64,000 bases of DNA from positions 136,588,897-136,652,896 of the forward strand of contig NC_081407.1 in assembly GCF_030272615.1 (NCBI RefSeq), written 5' to 3'. This document shows positions 10,790-22,341 of this stretch, piece after piece (position 1 is the first letter of the stretch; each line of letters starts with the position of its first letter). The notes beneath the pieces were generated by a model. That model did not search any database, was not told where the DNA came from, and worked only from the letters and a program-made list of their open reading frames with translations. Made by a program: the position numbers and the translations under genes. The stretch is from Cryptomeria japonica. Taxonomy: Eukaryota > Streptophyta > Pinopsida > Cupressales > Cupressaceae.

Positions 10790-12805
10790 AAGCTGAAGGA
10801 AGATGAATTAGAGATTCTAGTTGCAGTAGGTTTGCATTTCATCAGTTGATGGCCGAGGATCCGAGCTCATACTACTATGATGATATCACTAGTAGAGAGG
10901 TGGTATAGCAAGACTTGTACCCTTCACCTACCTACCAGAGAGGCGATGGTGACTTTGTTAGATGTATGGAGGATCCTGAAGATCCCCATTCATGGTGTCA
11001 TCCTTAAGTACTGGTTAGATGCAACAAACTTCTACCTTTGGGATATTTGTGAGTATGATGCACTACCAATGCTGGACAGGAGAAAGATGCACATAGGTAA
11101 GGTGATGGAGATATGACACATCCCTCGCTTGGTACTTGTGATTTGTGGGTTCCTGAGTAGATGGATCATGCCTGATTTGGGAGGGCATGGATTTCCTATT
11201 GGATGGAGCTGATGTGTATACTATATGGTTCAGGATTGTGTAGAGTATGCTTGGGGAGCCACGATGTTGGCTCAACTTTGTCATGACATGCATCTTGTAG
11301 TGTACAGGGACTATGCCAGTCTATTAGCCGGGGTCACCCTTCTATACATATGGGCTTGGGAGCATATGATGGTTATGCGACCATTGGGTGTATAGGATAG
11401 GTGAGCCAGACACCCTTATATTGACAAGTATATGAGCCTCTTACATTATACATGGATAGGAGTTGTTTGGTTCTTGTATCACATTTTTGATGAGCTCATG
11501 GATTTCACATGGTGACCATTTTTGGATAGTGAGAGATGGAGAGGGGATTTGTAGCTGCGTTGGGATGGCATGGAGATGTGGTTATTTGGCCTATCAATAT
11601 ATGTCATGGAGTATTGTGCTCCTTACAAGGTAGTCTGACAGTTTGGATAGATTCAATATATAGTGGGAGACATATCACTATATCCTCGGATGACATGGGA
11701 GGTTGGCAGGTGGGGGCAAATGGTGAGTCCATTGGAGGGGAGTACCAGCTTCCACATAGTAGCATATTTGGTTTGCGATGAGTGAAGGGGAGCAAAAGAG
11801 GATTTGAGGATGACCAGAGGGTACATGAGCTGGTGGAAGGCACACCTACCAATGCATCTTACCATTCTTGGACTTTTGGAGGAGGATAAACTACATCTGG
11901 TAGTCAATGAGGTGGTCAATAGGGAGGAGAATGCACCTGGTGATAGTGTTTTGGCTAGGGTAGGTAGGGATGCTGGTAGACAAGGGAGGAGAGTGGTGTG
12001 GGGGAGAGAGGTTGTGGCAGCACAGGTACATGTAGCAGTACTAGTGATAGGAGAGGCATCTAGAGGAGAAGAGGGTGGTGTAGATGAGATCTTATCCATG
12101 AATATACCAGAGGTAGGAGGAAGGGTAGTGCGGGCATTTTTTGACAAACTCCTGTAGTAGAGAGATGCTACCAAGGTGAGGCTACACTTGCTCAAGGATG
12201 AGGTGCAGATCGAGAGGGTGAGGAGGGAGAGCCTAGAGGTGGAGGTTGAGAGGCTATTGTGGGAGATTAGGGATTTGACAAAGAGCCTCCAGACTACAAG
12301 GATGAAGGTTGATGACTTGCAGAGGGATAGGGAGGAGTCTGAGAGGATGCTGGAGGAGGCGAGGATAGGGACTAACATTGGGGGACTACAGGATGCCTTA
12401 CAACAACAGGATGAGGAGTTGGAGGGGCTATGGGCTAGATTACAGAGGGAAGAGATAGATGCCACACGCCTATGGGGGGAGAGAGATGAAACACGATAAA
12501 TGTTGGTCCCCATAGGGCTTGGGTAGATGTACTCTGACATGATGTAGCAAAGGGAGAGGGCAGAGAGGGTAGGTTGGGAGGTATCCTACTACAAGGGACT
12601 GTACCATAGGGTGGTACCGACAAAGCACAGAGTAGCCTTATACATGGAGAGTGTACACTCCCATAGGACTCACAGCCAATGGCCCACACAAAGCCAACAG
12701 ACGGGTGGATCGGTGGGCTTTAGGCCACCTAGGGAAATGGGAGAAAGAAGATCTAGAGGAGGAGGTGATGAGGAGGGGGCTCGGGAGACTGGAGGAGAGA
12801 GCTAG
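10790..12805 (+). pseudogene. Plant mobile domain (PMD) protein with coiled-coil tail, antisense inside a gypsy element; broken
   Basis: Translated in pieces across two frames, this shows the plant mobile domain found in MAIN-like proteins and transposon-borne relatives. In order: LVERWYSKTCTLHLPT and MVTLLDVWRILKIPIHG (10887-11000), the block YAWGATMLAQLCHDMH and LLYIWAWEH (about 11240-11360), then VMEYCAPYKVV followed by QFG (about 11605-11660). A glutamate/arginine-rich coiled-coil tail runs from about 12170 to 12500 (VEVERLLWEIRDL, LQRDREESERMLEEAR) and a Gly/Arg-rich end stops at 12805. At least three internal stops and two frame changes break it. It lies between integrase and the 3' LTR of the minus-strand family 1 element, on the opposite strand. 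Extra antisense ORFs at this position are known in Tat-lineage gypsy elements. PMD proteins are nuclear and some act in silencing; a function here cannot be inferred. Confidence 0.8.
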
Positions 12806-12879
12806 ATCCATTTTGACTCATGTGCCATTTTTTGACTCTTCAGGGTGATCATTGTATTATGATAGACATATTTATTTTT

Positions 12880-12882
<3 letters not shown>

Positions 12883-12916
<34 letters not shown>
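12883..12916. repeat. (AT)17 microsatellite
   Basis: Uninterrupted at dinucleotides, located just beyond the 3' end of the PMD pseudogene. Confidence 0.95.
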
Positions 12917-12919
<3 letters not shown>

Positions 12920-13570
12920 TTTGGTGGTGGTTATACATGTATCTTATTATGGACATTATGATGGACTTTATTTTTTATTATTTTATGATGTGATGCATGG
13001 ATGATGTTTATGGATGTATTGTGCTGATCTATTTGTGATGTAGGATGTATTCTTATATATGTTTATGTTTATGATGTGCTACTGACATGTTAATGGATGT
13101 AGGATGGATATGTATGCATGTGTTTATGATATCTTACTATTTCTTTCATGGATGCAGGATGATTAACTATGTGGATGCATATGTTTTTGAGATTTCATGA
13201 TGTATATATATGATGCATATGTGTATGAGTATATATTATGTATATGTGTATGATGTGTATAATGTTTAATGTATAATAGATATGTAATGCAATGATGATG
13301 CGACAAAATGGATATGCAATGTAACAATAATGTGGATGCAAATGATTTAATGAATAATGCAATCCAAATGATAAATAAATTTTAAATAAATAATAAATGC
13401 AATATAAATGAATGATAAATGCAATCTAATATAATCTAGATGGATAGTGCAAATGGTTAATGCTATGCAAATGATTAATGGATAATGCAATCCAAATGAA
13501 TTAAATGAATGATAACACTGTTAAGTGAAATAACAAAATTTGAAATGCAATCTAAATGGTTAATGCAATG
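12917..13570. repeat. Low-complexity atg/aat repeat region
   Basis: Two degenerate repeat types follow one another. From 12950 to 13280 the words are variants of gatgtatatgatgcat; from 13280 to 13570 they are variants of aatgcaatccaaatgattaa, with units of about 20-30 bp. No gene. Confidence 0.7.
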
Positions 13571-14829
13571 AAAATATACCTGTATGAATAATGCAAATTT
13601 TTATTTATGAATATGCCAATCATAATACAATGACCTTGAGTAGGATAGAAGAATAAGGGGGGCAGGGGGGGGGGTAATTGAAGACTACATAGGGATGTTA
13701 GATGGGGAAAATTGAGGACTTGATGGTCATGCATGATGGAAATGATGGGGGGAATTGTGTACAAAAGATGTGGAGAGCCAACCTAGTTTAATATTGCCCT
13801 AGGTAACCTGCACTACTGATTATAGAAACCAGGATGCCATGAGAAACCCAAGGCATGGTCTGACCATAGAGAAGTAGGAATTTTAGACACATAGCTATGT
13901 AAGTGTTGAAGAAAACTGATACGAAGTTGTGGGTATGTGCAAGGAAACCCTCAAACACGTCGATATCTCTTGTACACAACAAGGTAAGTGTTGATAAACA
14001 CTAGTACCAGGTTGTCAGTTCATACAGGAGAGATCCAAAACACACCATGCCATGAAAACATGCCCCAGTATACACCCATCATAAACATACTAGGATATGG
14101 AAGATTCGGGTAGTCGTAGGACAAAAGATGCAAGTGAAAAATGAAAATCTAGAAATCAAACAAGTCACTCATACATGACCAACTGGAATTTCTTGCCAAG
14201 AGTAGGATTAGGATAAAAGATTAAACTGTCAAGCGAGGGAAGGATTCATCCCAAGGGAAAAGGATAAGGTGGATATGATTGACTAGACAATTAACTAGAT
14301 GACCATGAGGACCAACCTGCAGATGTAGGAATAACATCTAGACTTGATGAAGCTCACATAGCGACACAGTCGCAGTATATGGGGGACAAAAGCTCAGTTT
14401 GATGGGATAAAGCTTAGTTTGGCAGTGTGATCCTTATTCATTATTTGGGCAAAGATTCATCATCATATGAGTGATTATGCTGCCAGGAATGTGGGTGAGT
14501 AGGCAAGTGATGAATGCTTTGGTTGAAGGATTGGATAGCAACAAACATGGATATCTGGTGGATAAGCGGTGGGGAGGGAGTTTGTCCTAATAGATGATGG
14601 ATTCTAAATATTTACCTTGGCGCCTACATGAAGGTTTTCACTAAGGTACTTTCCCATAACGCCACAAAGTGGTTTTCACTAATGGATGAATTGATGGATA
14701 TTTTCTTTTTTCTTTTTCCATTCTTTTTTTTTTGTTTCACAAGGCGCCTGTTTACTAGGTTTTCACCAGAGTGACGATCATTTTTTAGGATCTTTTTCTC
14801 TTTTTTTTTTTGTATTTTTCTTTATTTAT
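13571..14829. other. Family 1 3' untranslated region, no gene seen
   Basis: No recognisable frame. It contains a G-rich run (gggggg at 13657-13662, ten G at 13665-13674) on the plus strand and T-rich tracts at 14700-14860. It lies between the integrase C-terminus and the antisense PMD gene. Confidence 0.5.
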
Positions 14830-16160
14830 TTATTTTTTTTGAATTTTTTGAGATTTTAAGACAATTGGTGACCTTTTGAGGACTAGGCATAGAATATCTT
14901 CAAGTGCATGATGTTCATTGGACCATCCAAGGGATCCCCTTCAAGAGTAGCCAACTGATATGCCCCTGATCCATATTTTGTTGTGATCACATATTATCCA
15001 AGCCAATTAGGCTTGAACTTTCCTTTATTATCTCTTTCTTGAAAGTTTCTTTGGTTCTCCATGAGGACAAGATCACCAACTTCAAACTCTCAAGTTCTAA
15101 CTTTCTTATGGTAACTCAAGCATAGGCAATTCTGATATACCTAGAGATGGTTTAAGTCTTTGAGGCACCTTTCGTCCAACAATTCTAGCTCTTGCAATTT
15201 GGCAACTCTGTATTCTTCATCTGGGAGGATATTTTGCAGTGACACCCTTAGGGAGGGGATCTCAATCTCAAGAGGGAGGAAAACTTCAAAGCCAAATATG
15301 AGGGAATATGAGGTAGCACTTGTGGGTGTGCAGATGGAGTTGGAGGTGCCAGTCACAGCCAACTTCATTGACTATCTTTTTAAGAATTTTAATTAAGGTT
15401 TTATTAGAATCCTTAGCTTGATCATTACCTTGCGGGTAGTAGGGAGTGGAGAAGCGGTGTTGGATGAATTTTTGATAGAGTTCTTTGACATCCTAGTTTT
15501 TGAATGGTCTGTCGTTATCTATGGTGATAACTTTGGGAATTCCATATCGATAGATCAAGTAGTTCAAAATAAATTTAGAGATCTGTTTACTAGTGGTGAA
15601 GGTAAGAGGGATGACCTCCACCCAATTGGTGAAGTATTCAGTGGTGGTGATAATGAATTTACGACCGTTGGAGGATGTAGGATGGATTTTCCCAATCAGA
15701 TCGATCCCCCACTATGAGAAGGGCCAGGGTGTAATAAAAGGCTACAACTCATATGATGGAGTGTGGATCTTGTCATCGTGCTTCTGGCAAGGAATACAAT
15801 TTTTTACATAATTGTATGCATCTACTTCCATTGTAGGCTAGTAGTATCCTATTTGCAAGATCTTTTTAGCCAAAGTGAGACCAATTGAGTGTGCCCCACA
15901 GATACCTTCATGCACTTCATGTAGTGCCATTTTAGCCTCTTGTTTATCTAAACACCTTAGGAGGCAACCATCAAAATGCCTTCTAAATAGTTTGTCTCCA
16001 AGGATAGGGTAATGATCACATCGATGGATAAAGGTTTGTTGTTGGGTTAATGTAAGATGTGGGGGATTGGTGTTATCTCTTAGGTAAGTAAAGGTCTCTT
16101 GATACCAAGGGGATTCAGGACCAACAAGTACATAAACCATTTCAAACTCAGGTAGGTCAT
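14830..16160 (-). pseudogene. Integrase of family 1 gypsy element, broken
   Basis: Reading leftwards on the minus strand there is first the zinc-binding part (about 16100-15750: SPWYQETFTYLRD, ALHEVHEGICGAHS, then CIPCQKH after an in-frame stop). The rve core follows: WGIDLIGK near 15690, TIDNDRPFKN near 15530 and QGNDQAKDSNK near 15410. The C-terminal part has EVFLPLEIEIPSLRVSL and LLDERCLKDLNHL (15300-15141) and FEVGDLVLMENQ (about 15090). This is the usual gypsy order after RNase H. The third catalytic residue is lysine instead of glutamate (QAKD where family members have QAE), and several stops and a frame change occur, so it cannot be active. Confidence 0.85.
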
Positions 16161-16991
16161 ATGTTAGTATGAAGAGTTGCTCGACCAAGAACTCACACTT
16201 CTGACTATGTGTCGATATCCTGAAGGAGGGAGCCAATAGTGGCCATTGCATCTGCAACTCTGTTATTTGTGCGTGGAATTTGATCAAACTTGATTGATAT
16301 GAAATGTTGCTTGAGATCTTCAACCATACTATGATAGGGAAGAAGCTTGTCATCTTTTGTTTGATACTCATCATTGACTTTTTTAATGATAAGTTGGGAA
16401 TCATCATAGACATGTAATTCCAATATCTTACATTGGATAGCTAGACGTAGTCCAGTAATCAGTGCTTCATACTATGTGATGTTGTTGGTGCATGTAAAGG
16501 CTATCTTGTATGATTTTGGGATGCAATCTCCTTGAGGTGTGATCAACAATATTCCTGCCCTCAATCCATTTTAGGTGCAAGAACCATCAAAGTACAACTG
16601 CCATGTGGAGGATGTGGTGACTATCATTATGAATTCATCTGGAAATTTTGTAAGGATCGAATGGTCACCTAGAAGTGGAGCATTGGCCAGTTGGTCTGCT
16701 ATTGCCTATCCTTTGATTTCTTTTCTATCCACACATTCGATGTCAATTTTACTAAGCAACATGACCCAATTAGCAGCCTTTGATAAGAGGTATTTGAGAG
16801 TGTCGATCTTAGCAATCAATTTTGTTTTGTTGTTAAGAATGTAGTGTTGGAGCTTTTATGTGCTAAAGACAAGTGCTAAGCATTCTCTTTCAATAGGGGT
16901 ATAATTAAGCTCATACCCTACTAGTGTGAGACTGATGTAGTATATAGCATGCTCCTTTCCCTGATCATCTATCTGTGCTAATAATGCCCCC
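16161..16991 (-). pseudogene. RNase H region of family 1 gypsy element (two RNase H domains), cut by copia insertion
   Basis: From 16991 leftwards on the minus strand comes the rest of the RT-linked RNase H (ISLTLVGYELNYTPIERE, LVFSTKKLQHYIL, about 16950-16830). A second RNase H of the type found in Tat-lineage gypsy elements follows: WQLYFDGSCT near 16600, AGILLITPQGDC, TCTNNIT before a stop and YEALITGLR near 16460, ELHVYDDSQLIIKK near 16410, and RTNNRVADAMATI near 16250. Two RNase H domains after RT and before integrase is the known Tat order. The 5' part of the first domain is on the far side of the copia element at 23211. Stops interrupt both domains. Confidence 0.8.
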
Positions 16992-16996
16992 AATGC
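16992..16996. repeat. Target-site duplication aatgc, left copy
   Basis: aatgc directly precedes the copia LTR and is repeated at 23206-23210. It shows that the copia element inserted into the RNase H region of family 1. Confidence 0.95.
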
Positions 16997-17076
16997 TGTT
17001 AGTGTAGGTTTTTTTAATTTTTCCTACACATATATTATTAAGCTTGCTTAGGTTATTAGGTGTGGTTAATATGAGG

Positions 17077-17085
17077 ACACGTGGC
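17077..17085 (+). promoter_or_regulatory. G-box/ABRE-like motif in copia LTR
   Basis: acacgtggc contains the CACGTG core of abscisic-acid and light response elements. It lies upstream of the TATA box in the U3 part of the LTR and is kept in the 3' LTR (core 22650-22655). A response to stress is an inference from the motif alone. Confidence 0.5.
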
Positions 17086-17129
17086 GGAATACATTAGCTA
17101 CATGTGTAACTCTCCACCTCACATGGGTA

Positions 17130-17371
17130 GTTGAGTTACACACCCTCTTTTGGCTTGTTGTGCCACCTCTCATAACCACTATTTTGTCATTTCCTAAGTG
17201 GGTTATGGGGTAGTTGGGTTTCTCACCCTCTTTTGGCCTTATGTGCCACCTCTTATAACTCCTTTTTTGTTTTCATGTAAGGAGGTTATGCCACATGTTT
17301 TGGCATTTACCAAGTAGGTAAAAACCTCCCACCTTTTATGGGGTAGTAGGTAAAACCTCCCACTTTTTATG
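17130..17371 (+). repeat. Duplicated blocks in copia U3
   Basis: A block reading caccctcttttggc then gtgccacctct then ataac occurs twice, about 17142 and 17223 (offset about 81 bp). A second block, gtaggtaaaaacctcccac then tttttatgg, occurs twice within 17314-17371 (offset about 30 bp). Both pairs lie upstream of the TATA box, as enhancer duplications often do in LTRs. Confidence 0.75.
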
Positions 17372-17418
17372 GAGGTGGGAGTTAATGCACCTCTTGGTTG
17401 TATATGCTATTATTTTTC

Positions 17419-17427
17419 TATATAATA
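17419..17427 (+). promoter_or_regulatory. Putative TATA box of copia LTR
   Basis: tatataata lies upstream of the R/U5-like end of the LTR; the 3' LTR has the same motif at 22991-22999. Transcription would start roughly 30 bases downstream. Confidence 0.6.
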
Positions 17428-17633
17428 AGTAATATACTCTCACCTTCACAAGTGAAGTGATAGCTAGGTGAGAGTCTTCTCTAAATTCTCTTCTTTATCT
17501 CTATTTTTCTCTCATATTAGATTTATCTTCATTCAGCTATTTTGATCTTCGATCATCCGTTGCTTGGAGTTGCATGTGATCTATGACCGACATCAGATCC
17601 TGGCTCAATTCTTGCTTCTCACAGAATTTAACA

Positions 17634-17651
17634 TGGTATCAGAGCCGTGTT
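17634..17651 (+). promoter_or_regulatory. Primer binding site of copia element 1
   Basis: tggtatcagagccgtgtt follows the LTR without a gap. The first 11 bases complement the 3' end of plant initiator tRNA-Met, the standard copia primer. Confidence 0.9.
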
Positions 17652-18414
17652 GTCTGGTATAGCTCATTGCTTTTCTGATTTATTTGAGAGATTTGAGATT
17701 GTTAGATAGCTAATATTTTTCTTAAAAACCAAGTATGCTCTTCTCCTACATTTTTGTGTGATCTGGAGAATCAGAACAGTTTAAAGGAAAATAAGCTTCT
17801 AGTTAAATCTGGTTTTATATATGTGTTCTTTGAGATCTGGGTGATTGCAGCATTTTTGGTAATATTGGAGGCTTCTTTAGCATTTCCAGAGTGTCCAGAA
17901 GGCTTGTGAAAATCATAAGTGACTTTTATTTCACCAAATTCAGAGTTTGGAGAACACAGTAAAAAAAATCAGAGTACTTGACAGAAAGCTGGAAATGAGC
18001 ACTCTTCATAATTGCAGGTCTTATTGAAATATTCTACCCTTCTTTTTTAGATATTGCAGGTTGAATCAGCTGCATGTTTTTTTCCCTTCTATAGATCATA
18101 TCTTTCTTCTCACAACTCTATTTTACAAAAACGAATAGTTGTTGGAAAGGTATTAAGATACATTGAGCAGCTATAAGGCTAATTTTTTCAGATTTTGTGT
18201 TAAATTTATATGTATTTAAAATTTCTATTTTGGCCATTAAAGCCTTAGAAAGCATTGTAATCTGATAAAAGCCTTGTAAATGCACTAATTATAAAGTGCC
18301 AACCTTGTAATATTTGGGGGGGGTGATTTCAAAGACTAGTGAAAAGGGGGGGTGTCTCTTGTGTCTTCTTTCTTGCACTCTTCTTGACTCTTTGCAATCT
18401 TCTTTTCTGCTATC
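17652..18414 (+). other. Leader (5' UTR) of copia element 1
   Basis: About 760 bases between primer binding site and the gag ATG. No reading frame with a domain is seen. It would carry packaging signals. Confidence 0.7.
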
Positions 18415-21400
18415 ATGGATGCATCTACAGTTCCACTTTTAACACCATATAATTACTTTGAATGGAAATCTAAGATGATAATATATCTGAAAAGACATGG
18501 ATATCATCGTATTACTGTGGGACTTGAAACTGAACCTCAAGATGCTGCAGAAAAGATTAAATGGTTTAATAAATGTGATGAAGCTTTTGGTACATTGTGC
18601 ATGTCAGTCTCTCCTGACCTTCTTTTTCACATTGAATCTGCTACTACACCAAATGCAGTATGGACTACTTTGGGAAACCTCTTTGGTAAGCAAGATGAAC
18701 TAAGAGGTCATCAATTGGAGAATGAACTCATAGGGTTGAATCCAACCAATTTTGATACTATACAAGACTTCTTCACTAAACTTAAGTCTATAAGATTGTA
18801 GTTGGAACAGTGTGGAACTAAGAAAGATGATAAGCAACTGATCTTGAGTATTCTTTCTAAGCTTGGTCCTAACTATTCAGTGTTTGTTTCTACATTCTAT
18901 GCTACCAAATGTGCCCTAGGTACCACATTCAAAATGCCTTCTTTAGATGATTTTGCTGCAGAACTCACTAGGGAGCAAGACAAATTGGTTCAAATGGGTA
19001 CAATAAAGCCCTCTAAGTCACATGCCTTAGTTGTAAATCAAGGCACAAAAGAACATAAAGGGTCTAGTAAGCAAGATAAGAAACAAAAGAACCAAGGAGA
19101 GAAGAATAAAGATCAGAAATCTGCTACTTCAAAAGCAGACAATGAGACCTCTTCATCAAAAGGTGAACAACCTAAGAAGGAGAAGGTCAAGTGTTCTTAT
19201 TGTAAGAGGTCTGGTCATGATGAACATAAGTGTTTAAAGAAACAAATTGATCACCTTTCAAATCTTCTTGAAAAGAATAATATCAAGGTTCCTGATTCAG
19301 TCAAACAGAGTTCATCAGAAGGATCTTCTAAGGACATAGATAAGAGTAAGGGGAAAGGAAAGGGTAAGGCCCTAGTTGCTATTGCTTCACAACCAAATTC
19401 TTGGATAATGGATGTCCTTTGTGTTCCATCTTTATCAACTAATCTCCTATCTGTTTATCAGATCACTCACACTGGTTCTGGCAAGCGAGTTGAGTTCACA
19501 ACAGATGCAGTGGTAATCAGCAAAATGCATAATGGGTCTACTGTTGCTGTGGGAAAAGCAGATCATCATTCTAGATTATATCAGTTTTCTCACTTTGTTC
19601 CTGATTCTCCTTCGACAGTTTTACTCACTCATGCAGATGAGGTGAGTTGTTTGTAGCATCAACGGTTTGGCCACTTGAACTACCGTTACTTGCAACAACT
19701 CAGTCAACAAGAAATGGTTTCAGGGTTGCCTTCTATTCGATTTTCTGATGGAGTGTGCCAGGGGTGCATTCTTGGTAAGCATCCAGAGGAGAAGTATGAT
19801 AAAGGTAAAGCTTGGAGAGCTACACAACTATTGGAGTTGGTACATAGTGACTTGGCAGGACCATTTCCACAACCATCTTTCAGCAAGGCTAGATATGTCT
19901 TGACATTTATTGATGACTTTTCTAGATATACATGGGTTTACTTTCTCAAACAAAAGTCTGAAGTCTTTGAAAATTTTCTAGATTTCAAAGCTTTTGCAGA
20001 GAAACAATCTGGGAAGTTCATCAAGATTCTGCGTACAGATAATGGGGGTGAATATGTTAATAATCAGTTTGAACAGTTTTGTGCTTCAGAAGGTATCAAC
20101 ATGCAGCAGACAGTTCCATACAGTCCTCAACAAAATGGTGTAGCAGAACGAAAGAATAGGTCCTTGAAGGAGATGGCTAATTGTATGATTCACTCCAAGT
20201 CTTTGGCACCTCAGTATTGGGCAGAGGCCATCAACTGTGCGTGTTACATCCAGAACCGAGTTCCTCATAAAGCTGTGAAGGGAGTAACTCCCTTTCAAGC
20301 TTGGACTGGTCGAAAACCCACAGTTAAACACTTTAGAGTGTTTGGTTCTCTTGCATGGGCCCACATTCCAGCTGAAAAATGCAAGGCTATGGATCCGCAG
20401 AGTAAGCCTTGCATATTTGTTGGATATCCAGATGATGTCAAAGGGTATAGGCTTCTCCATCCCACTACTCATGAGTTGTTCATTGAGAGGAGTGTTCGTT
20501 TTGAGGAGAGTTCTTCTAGTTCTTCTCATACCACTTCTCCATCCACTATCACATTGGAGAAATTGCATTATGATGACAGTTCTTCAGAGGATCTTAGACC
20601 TCCTAATCTTGATGAGGAGTCTTCTTCCTCTACTTTAGATGGTGATAGTGATGATGAGGATTCACATTAATCTCATAGTCATCATTCAGAGGCTGATGAT
20701 TCTCCCCCAGACTCTCCAGCCTCAGTGCCTCTTTGGGCTCGACAAACTTTTGAGTCAGCAGGAGATTGGCTTGGTGATCCATTAGATACTAGAAGAACAA
20801 GGTCACAATTTCAGCAAGCTCGACATCTCTTCATTGCTTCAGCTTCTGATCCACAGTCCTTTCGAGAAGCTTCAGGTGTTCCTGAGTGGGATGCTGCAAT
20901 GCAAGAAGAGTTCAATTCCTTGGAAAGGAATCACACATGGGATTTAGTTCCTCTTCCTAAGGGAAGGAAACTTGTTCGATGCAAGTGGATCTATCAAACA
21001 AAATTTGCAGCGGATGGGTGGGTTGATAAGTATAAGGCTCGCTTGGTAGCAAAAGGTTTTTCCCAAGTTCTAGGGGTTGATTACTCTGAGACTTTTGCTC
21101 CAGTTGCTAAGATGAATTCCATCCGCCTTGTTCTTGCTATAGCTGCAGCCCATCATTGGGAAGTTCATCAGATGGATGTGAAGAGTGCATTTCTTCATGG
21201 TGACCTTCAGGAGGAAATCTACATGGAGCAACCATAGGGGTTTGTTCAGGATCCTTCACTTGTGTGTCGACTTTGAAAGTCTCTCTATGGCCTCAAACAG
21301 GCTCCTCAAGCTTGGTATGCCAAGATGGACTCATTCCTTCTGACAGTTGGTTTCACTCGGTGCCATTCTGATCTGAATGTATACATTCTGCAACAGGATG

Positions 21401-22341
21401 AAACTCTCACATTTTTGGTTCTCTATGTTGATGACTTGTTACTCACAGGGAGTCACTCATCCACCATCAAAGTAGTGAAAATTGCTCTACATGATAGATT
21501 TTTGATGTCAAACTTGGGTCTTCTGCATTACTTCTTGGGAATTGAGATCACTCAATCATCTTCAGGAATTTTCCTTGGACAACCCAAGTATGCGCTTGAT
21601 ATGCTCTCTAGATTTCACATGGCTAATTGTAAGCCTGCACCTACTCCATTTTTGTCAGGGGTCAAACTTGAGGCTAAGTGCTCTTCACCCTTGGTTGATG
21701 GCACTTTATATCGACAGCTTGTTGGAAGCCTCATTTATTTGACTCATACGAGACCCGACATTTCTTATGCTGTGGGCATGGTCTCTAGATTCATGCAGGA
21801 GCCACATGAGTTGCATTGGAAAGCAGCTAAGCGGATCCTCCACTACATTCAGGGTACTCACAATTATGGAATTCAGTATGTAGCAGGTGTGGATATTGAC
21901 TTGGTAGGATATACGGATTCAGATTGGGTAGGTGATTCTCAGGATCGCAAGTCTACTTCTGGGTATTGCTTCTCACTTGGTTCTGGTCCAGTTTGTTGGT
22001 CGAGCAAGAAGCAGTCTGCAATTGCTCTTTCATCGACAGAGGCCAAGTATCGAGGGGCAGTCAATGCCACCACTGAGGCTATTTGGCTTCAAAATATTCT
22101 TACTGAGTTTGGTATTCTAGTCAGAAAGCCTACCATCATCTTTTGTGATAATCAGAGTGCTATACAGATCTCAAGAAATCCAGTTCATCATCAGAGGACG
22201 AAACACATTGAGATACATATGCACTATATTCGGGAGCTCATTCAGGAAGGCATCATTGATCTTAAGTATTGTCCTACATCGGAGCAAACTGCGGACATCT
22301 TCACCAAACCTTTCACTGAAAGCAAGTTCCTTCATTTGTGA
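18415..22341 (+). pseudogene. copia gag-pol polyprotein with five in-frame stops
   Basis: One frame of 1309 codons starts at ATG 18415. Gag comes first (NYFEWKSKMIIYLKRHGY), with a canonical CCHC zinc knuckle CSYCKRSGHDEHKC at 19192-19233. A protease remnant follows that jumps from NSWIMD to VLCVPSLSTNLLS at 19413/19414 and lacks the catalytic DSGA segment. Integrase has the HHCC part (HQRFGHLN, CQGC) and the D-D-E set in HSDLAGPF, RTDNGGEY and NGVAERKN. RT carries YVDD at 21424-21435, and RNase H has YTDSDW and the end RTKHIEIHMHYIRELI. Stops are TAG 18799, TAG 19654, TAA 20668, TAG 21235 and TGA 21274. None shifts the frame. The copia copy at 61922-63820 reads through the last two positions as Q and R. 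Confidence 0.95.

Larger units (their letters stand above)
16997..17633 (+). repeat. 5' LTR of copia element 1, 637 bp
   Basis: Starts tgttagtgtagg and ends cagaatttaaca. Compared with the 3' LTR it lacks 25 bases near its start, between short T-runs, and differs at only four other positions. Confidence 0.97.

Noticed and set aside
11653-12540. 295-codon minus-strand open frame, Ser/Leu-rich
   Set aside because: It lies opposite the PMD protein and its Glu/Arg-rich coiled coil; the Ser/Leu-rich reading is what the complement of such codons gives. It has no domain.
20086-20568. 160-codon minus-strand frame
   Set aside because: Shadow of the copia integrase, which shows clear motifs on the plus strand.
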